64,000 nucleotides of DNA, taken from the NCBI RefSeq assembly GCF_014873875.1, contig NZ_JADBEM010000001.1:248001-312000 (forward strand), written 5' to 3'. The stretch comes from Actinopolymorpha pittospori (GTDB taxonomy: Bacteria; Actinomycetota; Actinomycetes; Propionibacteriales; Actinopolymorphaceae). The position numbers were made by a program, and so were the translations under genes. Positions 17,363 to 24,100 of this stretch are shown piece after piece. The notes below the pieces were generated by a model that saw nothing but the letters and a program-made list of their open reading frames with translations, was not told where the DNA came from and did not search any database. Each line of letters begins with the position of its first letter. The first letter of the stretch is position 1.

Positions 17363-18250
17363 TCAGGTGATCGACGCCCGGTAGATCGACTCGATGGAGG
17401 CGTCGAGGGTGCGGTCGAACTCCATTTCGCTCTGCTGCGCCGTGAGACCATCGAGGAGCGCTCGACTGAAGCTCGCGATGAGGCCGGGGTTGCGGGCGAG
17501 CCGTACATTGGCGTCCTCACGGCTGTAGCCACCGGACAGGGCGACGACCCGCGCGACCTTGGGATGTGCGATGAGATCCGCGTAGAAATCGTCGACCGTG
17601 GGGATCGTCAGCTTGAGAGCGACCTTCCGGTCACGGAGCGAGTCGAGACGCTTCAGGATCTCCGCCTTCAGCAACGCCTCCGCCTCGTCCTTGTCGGGCG
17701 CGTTAATGTCGACCTCGGGTTCGACGATCGGCACCAGCCCTGCCGCCAGGACGCGCTCGGCTAGCTCGAACTGTTGCGCGACGACGCGTGCGATCCCCTC
17801 TGGATTCGCGGCGTGAACAACCGAGCGCTCCTTCGTGCCGAAGACGGCCTTGGCCCCAGCCCTGGCCAGGAGCTCGTCGAGTCCTGGAATGTCGCGGAGC
17901 AACCGCACGCCCTCGCACTCGTCCTCGAGCCCCTTGTCGATCTTCAGAATGGGGATGATCCCCTTCTCCTCCCACAGGTACTCGGCGAAGCCCCTGCCAT
18001 CGATCTCACGGTCGAGGGTCGCCTCGAAGAGGATCGCGCCGAGGACGCGGTCACTTGTGAAGGACGGGCTCATCACGATGCGGGCGCGCGCGGCGTGGAT
18101 GAGGTCGAACATCTCCGCTTCCGTCGAGTACCGCGACTCGTCGATGCCGTACGCCCGGAGCGTCTTGGGAGTGCTCCCACCGCTCTGATCGAGGGCGGCG
18201 ATGAACCCCTTGCCGCTTTCGAAGCTGGCGATCTGCTGCTGAACGGGCAT
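17363..18250 (-). CDS. fda: Class I fructose-bisphosphate aldolase under a Zur-like operator
   Basis: This 295-residue protein starts at ATG 18250 with AGGAGG 7 bases upstream. It matches the Staphylococcus-type class I aldolase throughout: GKGFIAALDQSGGSTPKTL (13-31), LGAILFEATLDREIDG (70-85), PILKIDKGL, VPIVEPEVDINA, and VALKLTIPT with Schiff-base lysine K213, then VVALSGGYSRE. Class I enzymes split fructose 1,6-bisphosphate through a lysine imine and need no metal; the class II enzymes common in actinobacteria need zinc or another divalent metal. A Zur-like box 57 bases upstream implies that this metal-free version is switched on when zinc is scarce, a zinc-sparing replacement in glycolysis. 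A class II gene elsewhere in the genome is assumed, not seen. Confidence 0.95.
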   Translation of the reverse strand: MPVQQQIASFESGKGFIAALDQSGGSTPKTLRAYGIDESRYSTEAEMFDLIHAARARIVMSPSFTSDRVLGAILFEATLDREIDGRGFAEYLWEEKGIIPILKIDKGLEDECEGVRLLRDIPGLDELLARAGAKAVFGTKERSVVHAANPEGIARVVAQQFELAERVLAAGLVPIVEPEVDINAPDKDEAEALLKAEILKRLDSLRDRKVALKLTIPTVDDFYADLIAHPKVARVVALSGGYSREDANVRLARNPGLIASFSRALLDGLTAQQSEMEFDRTLDASIESIYRASIT

Positions 18251-18306
18251 GTCGGCCTCCTGGAACGATACGCTCGCCGGAACGCGAGCGGCGACCGGAG
18301 TCTAAT

Positions 18307-18321
18307 TGGGATCGATTTTCA
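18307..18321 (-). promoter_or_regulatory. Zur-like operator (site G)
   Basis: TGGGATCGATTTTCA with outer flanks TAAT/TTA (18303-18324) lies upstream of the class I aldolase. One half-site is perfect (TGAAAAT on the minus strand); the other is weaker. Confidence 0.7.
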
Positions 18322-18562
18322 TTACTGCGCCGGCTCGCCACCGTGGCTCCCTATCCTCGGCTCATGTGGGTCCACGTGTGTTGCAGCGGTCCTAACCTCA
18401 ACCTGCTCGCCCCGCACGTCACGAGGCTTCTGCCAACCATGGAGAACTAGACTCGCGCACCAGGATCGACTCAGCGAGCGCCGCCACCGACGCGACATGA
18501 CCTGCCGCTCTCGTCCGGATATCGCACAGCCGGTGAGCATGATGCACAGGAGCCCCGCAGGG
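18322..18562. other. Spacer between aldolase operator and terminator
   Basis: No gene is supported. A 28-codon plus-strand frame from ATG 18364 has no ribosome site and no recognised relatives. Confidence 0.3.
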
Positions 18563-18591
18563 GAGGGCCGGCGAGCCCGTCGCCGGCCCTC
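18563..18591 (-). terminator. Hairpin terminator after the SCO5389-family gene
   Basis: A perfect 12-base stem (GAGGGCCGGCGA with its complement) and 5-base loop lie 16 bases past the stop of the leftward gene. There is no T-run, as is common in high-GC actinobacteria. Confidence 0.75.
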
Positions 18592-18606
18592 TCCGTGCCG
18601 TCCCAG

Positions 18607-18999
18607 TCAGCAGTCGCGAAGTTCTGGGCTCTGGTTCAGCAGTTGACCCCGTGGCGAGATGAATGCGGCGTACTGCTCACCACCGACGGCAGACTGGCTG
18701 AACGCCGCGACTCGGTGGCAGTTCTGGAACGCCAGCCGGACACCGAAGTGTCGCTCCAGGCCACCGCGGATCGCGTCAGAGGCGAGAGCGCGAAGCAGTT
18801 GACCACGACACTCCTCATTGGGTGGCGGGATCGCGTGATCAGCGAAGGGCGCAGGGGCGGTGCTGAGGTCGGCGGCTACCGCGCTGACCACCTCCCAGGC
18901 GTAGGGAAGCGAACTACGAACGACGTCGACGAACTCCGCGTCGTCGACGTCACCGCGCTCAGCTCGTTCCAGCAGCGCGGTTGATACTTGCAGCGACAT
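18607..18999 (-). CDS. SCO5389-family protein under a Zur-like operator
   Basis: This 130-residue protein starts at ATG 18999 with AGGAG upstream. The opening MSLQVSTALLERAERGDVDD, the middle DAIRGGLERHFGVRLAFQN and the closing RGQLLNQSPELRDC agree with the actinobacterial SCO5389 family as I remember it. There is no signal peptide or membrane span. The function of the family is not known. It contains Cys residues at EECRGQLL, QNCHRVA and the C-terminus and several His, but no obvious metal-site motif. The Zur-like box 29 bases upstream suggests that this copy is made under zinc limitation. Confidence 0.8.
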   Translation of the reverse strand: MSLQVSTALLERAERGDVDDAEFVDVVRSSLPYAWEVVSAVAADLSTAPAPFADHAIPPPNEECRGQLLRALASDAIRGGLERHFGVRLAFQNCHRVAAFSQSAVGGEQYAAFISPRGQLLNQSPELRDC

Positions 19000-19027
19000 A
19001 TCTGGTTCTCTCCTAAGCTACTTGGAT

Positions 19028-19042
19028 CGATAACCGTTTTCA
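19028..19042 (-). promoter_or_regulatory. Zur-like operator (site H)
   Basis: CGATAACCGTTTTCA is, on the minus strand, TGAAAACGGTTATCG, almost the consensus. It is placed just in front of the SCO5389-family gene. Confidence 0.8.
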
Positions 19043-19049
19043 TAACGGA

Positions 19050-20089
19050 TAGTCCATCTATACACACGGGAGGTGACTGCTGCAACCCTTGCGGCTCGGG
19101 CAAGTGCGGAGGTGGGAGAACTGTCACCTCGCCGCGGCGAGGACGTGATGACAGCAAGGACCACGAGGCCCCGGTGGTTGGACGAGTGCGATCGACCACA
19201 ACCAGCAACCACACCCACCGGGCGCGGGACGCGGCACGCAAAATGGAAGTTCGCTCCTACGAGGGTGGGAGAAGAGAGAAGACCGACAAGCAGCCCGTGA
19301 GGCAACATCGACTTCGCGCGAGGCGACGGGACCTTCCTCAACGCCAGGAACGCTGGGCGGACCAGCGACCCTCGACACCCAGGGCCCCGGCAAAGTCGCA
19401 TCAGCTTCACAGACGCGGCGCCACCGGCGTCCCGTTCGCCGACGCCGTTGATCTCGAGTCCAGGAGGCTGCCCGCGCTGCCATGGCCCGCCTCGCCGAGC
19501 CCTCGCGACCCAACTTCGCGAAGGGCAGGCCGCCAGACGGGTAGGCACGGACCTTGACGCCGAGGCCGGCGCCTGATGGCTCCTGTCACTCCTGGCCGGC
19601 CACCGCTTCCGTATGCGCGCGAACCCCCGGTCCACGGAACTCGATCGAGCAGGGCACCGCCAGGCTCGCGGTGGAGTCGCTCACCCGCAGCTCTTCACCG
19701 CCGGCCATCCGAGCGTCCTGCCCAGATCATCGCGACGAGATTCGCCATTACAGGCTGCACCTGTCGGAGCCTTCGGACTGCGGCGGTTGCCCAGGCGACA
19801 CGTGCAGCGAAGCAGGCGACCACATCCACATCGAGGCTGACTCGCGCAGGATGTTGGAACCAACTTTGGATCTCTAGATCCGGAGAGACTAGCCCGTCGT
19901 TGGAGTGGAGACGTTATCCAGAGCCGCCTGCCGACCGCCGACCGCCCTACCTGGGTGGGTTGACCTTCAGTGGTTGGGACGCTGGAGTGACGTCGTCGCC
20001 GGCGGCGAGTGGCGTTGCGGCTTGAGATGGGGTGTGATGTGGCGGCCTGGATGGCGCGGCGATGGACTCCGCGTAGCCTGTAGCCTCTA
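19050..20089. other. About 1 kb without an intact gene
   Basis: Most of it holds nothing recognisable. At about 19495-19690 the plus strand reads ATQLREGQAARRVGTDLDAE, a stop, then LLSLLAGHRFRMRANPRS. This looks like the C-terminal end of a TetR-family regulator, broken by a stop. A cysteine-rich stretch near 19071-19110 has no start of its own. Confidence 0.4.
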
Positions 20090-20119
20090 TTGAACATAGT
20101 TTTCGTTTTCGCTTATCCT
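20090..20119 (+). promoter_or_regulatory. Promoter of the zur-COG0523 operon with weak Zur-like box (site I)
   Basis: TTGAAC (20090-20095) and TATCCT (20114-20119) are spaced by 18 bases. Initiation about 7 bases later would fall on the GTG at 20126, so the message may be leaderless; no ribosome site is visible. TGAACATAGTTTTCG (20091-20105) is a weaker match to the operator and overlaps the spacer, consistent with autoregulation. Confidence 0.5.
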
Positions 20120-20125
20120 CTTGGG

Positions 20126-20932
20126 GTGAGAGCCGCTGACCGGACCGCCGACGAACTCCGTGCCGCCGGCCTGGCGCCCACCATGCAGCGCCGGGTCGTT
20201 TTGGCCGCCATGGAGGGCCGGCAGCGACCGGTGAGCGCGCTCGAGGTCCACAGACACCTGCGCACGCAGGGTTATGCCGTCGGGCTGACCACCGTGTATC
20301 GGACCCTGCACGCGCTCGCGGATGCCGGCGTCGCGCACTCCTTCACCCGAGATGGTGAGCAGACGTATCGGCACTGCCGGTACGGACCACACCACCACCT
20401 CGTGTGCGAGGTGTGCGGGCTGGTCATCGAACGACCCGTCCGCAACACCGCCGCCTGGATGGAGCAGATCGGCGCGGAGGAGGACTTCGTACCTAACCCG
20501 CAGCACTCCGACCTGCTTGGCGTGTGCGGCGCCTGCCGCCGCGGGGACCCCTGTCACCACCAAGTCGGCGGCGACCACCACAACAGCCAAGCCACCGGCG
20601 CCCTATCGAACGAAGGTGAAGCACCCACCATGACCGACCGACCTCCTGGACCCGTGCCCCTCACCGCCCGAACCCGCCCCGACCTGATGCACACCGCCGC
20701 GCTCAAGGAGACCGTGCGGGACGCACTCGACCTCGGCCTCGACCACACCGTGGTGATCCAACAACTCGCGTGCGCCGAACCGGACTGCCCACCGATCGAG
20801 ACCGTCGTCGCGGTGCTCTCCCCCACCGAACCGCCGCGGCGCTGGACGCTACACCAGCCGCTGAGCGCAGTCACCGCAGACGACATCCGTACGATCATCC
20901 GCACAACAGTGCCCCAAGGAGAACACCAATGA
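20126..20932 (+). CDS. zur: Fur-family zinc regulator (Zur-like) fused to a CPPxET domain
   Basis: This is a 268-residue protein from GTG 20126. Residues 1-150 are a Fur-family repressor: winged helix with [14 protein letters not shown] and [16 protein letters not shown], then [17 protein letters not shown] and LGVCGACR, the two CxxC pairs of the structural zinc site. After a His-rich linker ([11 protein letters not shown]) a second domain starts at about Met169 and contains [18 protein letters not shown]. Small proteins with this type of motif occur, as I recall, next to COG0523 genes as separate chains; here it is fused. An internal ATG at 20630 with GAAGGTGAAG in front could also give the second domain alone. 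The stop overlaps the COG0523 start (ATGA). Confidence 0.85.
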   Translation: MRAADRTADELRAAGLAPTMQRRVVLAAMEGRQRPVSALEVHRHLRTQGYAVGLTTVYRTLHALADAGVAHSFTRDGEQTYRHCRYGPHHHLVCEVCGLVIERPVRNTAAWMEQIGAEEDFVPNPQHSDLLGVCGACRRGDPCHHQVGGDHHNSQATGALSNEGEAPTMTDRPPGPVPLTARTRPDLMHTAALKETVRDALDLGLDHTVVIQQLACAEPDCPPIETVVAVLSPTEPPRRWTLHQPLSAVTADDIRTIIRTTVPQGEHQ

Positions 20933-21921
20933 CCGACAGCCGGGTACCCGTCACCGTCCTCACCGGCTTCCTCGGCTCGGGCAAGACGACCTTGCTCAAC
21001 CGGATCCTCACCGAACAACACGGCATGCGCATCGCCGTCATCGAGAACGAGTTCGGCGAGGTCGGCATCGACGACGCACTCGTCCTCGATGCCCAGGAAG
21101 AGATCTTCGAGATGAACAACGGATGTATCTGCTGCACCGTCCGCGGTGATCTGATCCGCATCCTCGGCGCGCTCATGCGCCGGCGTGAGCGCTTCGACCG
21201 CATCGTGGTGGAGACGACCGGGCTCGCCGATCCCGCACCGGTCGCCCAGACGTTCTTCGTGGACGACGAGATCCGCGAGCAACTTCGGCTGGACGCGATC
21301 ATCACCCTCATCGACGCCCGCCACATCCACGCGCACCTGGACGAGCTCAAACCGGAGGGCGTCGAGAACGAGGCCCTGGAACAGGTCGCCTTCGCGGACC
21401 GCCTGGTGCTCAACAAGACCGACCTCGTCGACGACGACACCCGCGCCGGCGTCCAGCAGCGGTTGCGCGAGATCAACGCCCTCGCCGAGATCATCCCCGC
21501 CCAGCACGCGAAGGTGGATCTCGCCGACATCCTCGACGTCGGAGCGTTCGACCTCTCCCGCGTCCTGGAGACGGACCCGCTCTTCCTCGAACAGACCGAC
21601 CACCAGCACGACGCGACGGTCGGCTCGGTCGGGTTCGAGGTTCCCGGCGAGGTGAACGTCGACAGGCTCAACACCTGGCTCGGGGAGCTGTTGGCGACCA
21701 AGGGCGTCGACATCTTCCGCTCCAAGGGGATCCTGGCGGTCTCCGGGCAGGCCAACCAGTACGTCTTCCAGGGCGTCCACATGCTTTTCGACGGCGACGA
21801 GGGACGGCCCTGGCGCGCGGACGAGGCGCGGGTCAACCGGCTGGTGTTCATCGGCCGTAACCTCGACCGCGCCGAGCTGGAGTCGGCGTTCTCCACCTGC
21901 CTGGTCGGAGCCGACGCATGA
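20929..21921 (+). CDS. COG0523/CobW-family GTPase, probable zinc metallochaperone
   Basis: This 330-residue protein starts at ATG 20929, overlapping the regulator stop. It has Walker [10 protein letters not shown] (13-21), the metal-binding CxCC motif at residues 66-69 ([12 protein letters not shown]), [10 protein letters not shown] as the Walker B/switch region and NKTDL as the guanine-specificity motif. The C-terminal CobW domain has a short DHQHD metal-ligand stretch. Zur-controlled members of this family (ZNG1/ZigA type) deliver zinc to client enzymes when the metal is limiting. Co-transcription with the Zur-like regulator supports that role here. The client is not identifiable. Confidence 0.92.
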   Translation: MTDSRVPVTVLTGFLGSGKTTLLNRILTEQHGMRIAVIENEFGEVGIDDALVLDAQEEIFEMNNGCICCTVRGDLIRILGALMRRRERFDRIVVETTGLADPAPVAQTFFVDDEIREQLRLDAIITLIDARHIHAHLDELKPEGVENEALEQVAFADRLVLNKTDLVDDDTRAGVQQRLREINALAEIIPAQHAKVDLADILDVGAFDLSRVLETDPLFLEQTDHQHDATVGSVGFEVPGEVNVDRLNTWLGELLATKGVDIFRSKGILAVSGQANQYVFQGVHMLFDGDEGRPWRADEARVNRLVFIGRNLDRAELESAFSTCLVGADA

Positions 21922-22952
21922 CGGCCGCGACCAGTACCACCCAAGGATCCCTCAACGGTGCCACCGTCCACTGGCAAGCGGACCTCGACGACGCACCCGT
22001 GGCCGTCACGGCCGCTTCTGGACTGCTCGCGGTGGCGGGTGCGAGTGGCCTGTGCGGCGTCTACGACACCGAGCGCGGTGAGTCCGTCGCCACCCTCGCC
22101 ATGGCAGAAGGGCTGCTCGATGTCGCGTTCTCCCCAGACGGATCCCACCTCGCCCTCGTGGGACCTGCCGGCCACGCCGTGTGGCACGCGCGCGACGGAC
22201 GCCTGGAGGTGACCGAGACCGGCGAGTGGTCGGCGCGGGCCCGCTGGTTCGACAACGACCGGTTGGCGGTCGCCTCCGGACGGCGGGTGAGCGTCCTGTC
22301 CACCGGCGGGGCTCCACTGTGGAGCACCGGACCGGCGCCCAGCACCGTCACCGACATGTGCTGGCTTCGGCAGGGACGCGAGATCGCCGTCGCGGCGTAC
22401 AACGGCGTCTACCGCTACGCCCGTCACCAGCCCGCCCCGATGACTCACTTTCCCTACAGTGGTTCGCACCTGGCAATCGCCGCCTCGAGCAACGGTCGCT
22501 GGATCTGCACCGGCAACCAGGACCGCAGCGTGCACATCTGGCGTACCCGGGACGGAGACGAGCTGGAGATGGCCGGCTTCCCCGACAAAGTGACCCGGAT
22601 CGCGTTCGACGACGGTGACCGCTGGTTCGCGAACGACGGTGCGCCAGAGGTCACTGTGTGGGACTTCGCGGGCAAGGGCCCCTCCGGGCGGGCGCCACGC
22701 CTGCTCGCGGGCCATCGAAGCGTGACCGCGCTCGCCTGGCGGCCCGGTGGAGCGGGCGTCCTGGCCACGACCGGAAGCGAAGGCGACCTCGCCGTGTGGC
22801 GGGTCGAGTCGGGCTCGCCCGGCCGGCCGACGATTCCGCTGCACACCATCGGCCTCGACGGTCCCGGGGTGGCGCTGCGCTGGCTCGACGCCCACCACGT
22901 CGCCGCGGCCGACCGTACGGGCTCCGTCCGCGTGGTGGCCTTCGATGTCTAG
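21918..22952 (+). CDS. WD40-repeat protein coupled to the COG0523 GTPase
   Basis: This 344-residue protein is translationally coupled to the GTPase gene (ATGA overlap). It shows about seven WD-like blades: [71 protein letters not shown] and [16 protein letters not shown] are the clearest. No signal peptide or transmembrane span is visible, so it should be cytosolic. WD40 propellers are docking platforms; linkage to the GTPase suggests it helps select or hold its clients. It is the last intact gene of the operon. Three bases beyond its stop begins a truncated DUF190 gene on the other strand. Confidence 0.85.
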   Translation: MTAATSTTQGSLNGATVHWQADLDDAPVAVTAASGLLAVAGASGLCGVYDTERGESVATLAMAEGLLDVAFSPDGSHLALVGPAGHAVWHARDGRLEVTETGEWSARARWFDNDRLAVASGRRVSVLSTGGAPLWSTGPAPSTVTDMCWLRQGREIAVAAYNGVYRYARHQPAPMTHFPYSGSHLAIAASSNGRWICTGNQDRSVHIWRTRDGDELEMAGFPDKVTRIAFDDGDRWFANDGAPEVTVWDFAGKGPSGRAPRLLAGHRSVTALAWRPGGAGVLATTGSEGDLAVWRVESGSPGRPTIPLHTIGLDGPGVALRWLDAHHVAAADRTGSVRVVAFDV

Positions 22953-22954
22953 TG

Positions 22955-23015
22955 TCGTGTCGCTTTCGCCGACGAAGACGGTCAGGCGTAGCGCGGTGCC
23001 GGTGAGCCTGGTCAT
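22955..23015 (-). pseudogene. DUF190 protein, N-terminal fragment
   Basis: ATG 23015 overlaps the crcB stop (ATGA), and the first codons read MTRLTGTALRLTVFVGESDT, the standard DUF190 N-terminus. Similarity ends abruptly near 22960, next to the end of the WD40 gene, marking a recombination junction. Confidence 0.65.
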
Positions 23016-23496
23016 CGGGACGACCTCCGGGTGAGGATGCGTTGGGTGAGTGTGGCGGTGGCCCAGGTGGCGGCGAGCGCCGCGAGGACGGTAAGCCCCC
23101 AGGTGGGCCAGTCCCGTGGTGGCGTGGCCGAGAGCGACCAGGCGCTGGATGTCTGCGGCGTAGGTGGAGAAGGTGGTGTAGCCGCCGAGGATGCCCGGGC
23201 CGACGAAGGGCCGCAGCAGGCGGCGGCCTGGCCAGACCTCGCTGACCAGGACCATCAGAATGCCCATGACGGCGCGGCCGGTGATGTTAATTATCCGCCA
23301 GGATGGTCCACGGAACTGGCGGAGGCGGTCGGCCAGAGCAGGGATGCTGCGTAGCGGCGCAGGCCCCGATCGCCCCGCCGACCGCGATCACTGCGAGGAC
23401 CGGGGCGTCCTGGCGTGGGCGCCCGCGCCGGGACGCGGGCGCGAACAGATCCGACACGGCGCTGTCCTCGGTGGTGTCCGGGCGGGGTGTACCCAC
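23012..23496 (-). pseudogene. crcB: CrcB/Fluc fluoride channel, frameshifted twice
   Basis: The start is GTG 23496 after AGGAG. The first frame gives AVIAVGGAIGACA and VPWTILADN, then a stop. From about 23288 the pattern resumes in another frame as ITGRAVMGILMVLVSEVWPG and FVGPGILGGYTTFSTYAAD, the signature of CrcB fluoride channels. A second shift near GLAHLGAY restores the tail TVLAALAATWATATLTQR. Two single-base indels would repair it. The pairing with DUF190 is typical of actinobacterial fluoride loci. No fluoride riboswitch was seen upstream. Confidence 0.75.
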
Positions 23497-23747
23497 ATGT
23501 GTCTCCTAATCGTGCGGCGCCGTGTTGGGCGCGTGATGTCACAAGTAGGGACTGTTGGCGGCGGATGTGCCGCGGTTCGGGTCCGGGAGCCCAACCGCCG
23601 TCACGGCCCGACCCGTCACACCGACCCGATCGTCGCTGACCGCCAGCTTAGAACACCAGCGCTGGCCCGTTCCTCCCGATCGCCGCTCACATAGCCAGGT
23701 CCTGTTCCGCTGTGTGGACGCAGGGCAGCCTTAACGCGGGGCAGCCT

Positions 23748-23905
23748 TTAGCTGAGCGCCTGGGCCGTACGGATCAGCTTGATGTGGGTGAACGCCTGGG
23801 GAAAGTTGCCTAGCTGGCGTTCCAGGACCGGGTCGTATTCCTCGGCCAGCAGAGCTACGTCGTTGGTAAGGGCCAGCACCCGCTCGAACACCTCCATGGC
23901 CTCGC
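23748..23905 (-). pseudogene. GH15-family glycoside hydrolase, C-terminal fragment
   Basis: Only the last ~50 residues remain: VFERVLALTNDVALLAEEYD, then RQLGNFPQAFTHIKLIRTAQ and a stop. This is the characteristic end of GH15 glucoamylase/trehalase-like enzymes. Everything upstream is missing and is replaced by unrelated DNA and the direct repeat at 23959. Confidence 0.65.
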
Positions 23906-23958
23906 TCTCAACATGCTTCCGCGACCAAGGTGCCGGCTCGCGGTCCGTGCCCTGATCC

Positions 23959-24055
23959 GCCCGAGCGCTGGAAGCCGGCTGGCGGGACGCGAGTGCCGGC
24001 CGCACGAAGCTCCGCCACCCGCCCGCCGCGCCTGACGGCGCCGCGAGCGGTGCGA
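23959..24055 (+). repeat. Long direct repeat, copy 2
   Basis: Counterpart of 5108-5203, same orientation, about 90% identical by eye. It lies between the GH15 fragment and the end of the alpha-galactosidase gene. Confidence 0.8.
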
Positions 24056-24100
24056 GCCGTAGCCGACGCGGCCGGGTGGTTGAGATGTGGCGGAGTGCGG

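Noticed and set aside
19071..19110. Cysteine-rich stretch DCCNPCGSGKCGGG downstream of Zur box H, metallothionein-like at first sight
   Set aside because: It has no start codon with a ribosome site in this frame; the open frame begins antisense inside the SCO5389-family gene and continues as low-complexity sequence.
20895..23267. 790-codon minus-strand open frame
   Set aside because: It is antisense to the COG0523 and WD40 genes, whose motifs and overlaps are clear; only its first ~60 codons (crcB) are real.
23497..23700. Fluoride riboswitch upstream of crcB
   Set aside because: No sequence resembling the conserved fluoride aptamer was seen before the crcB start.
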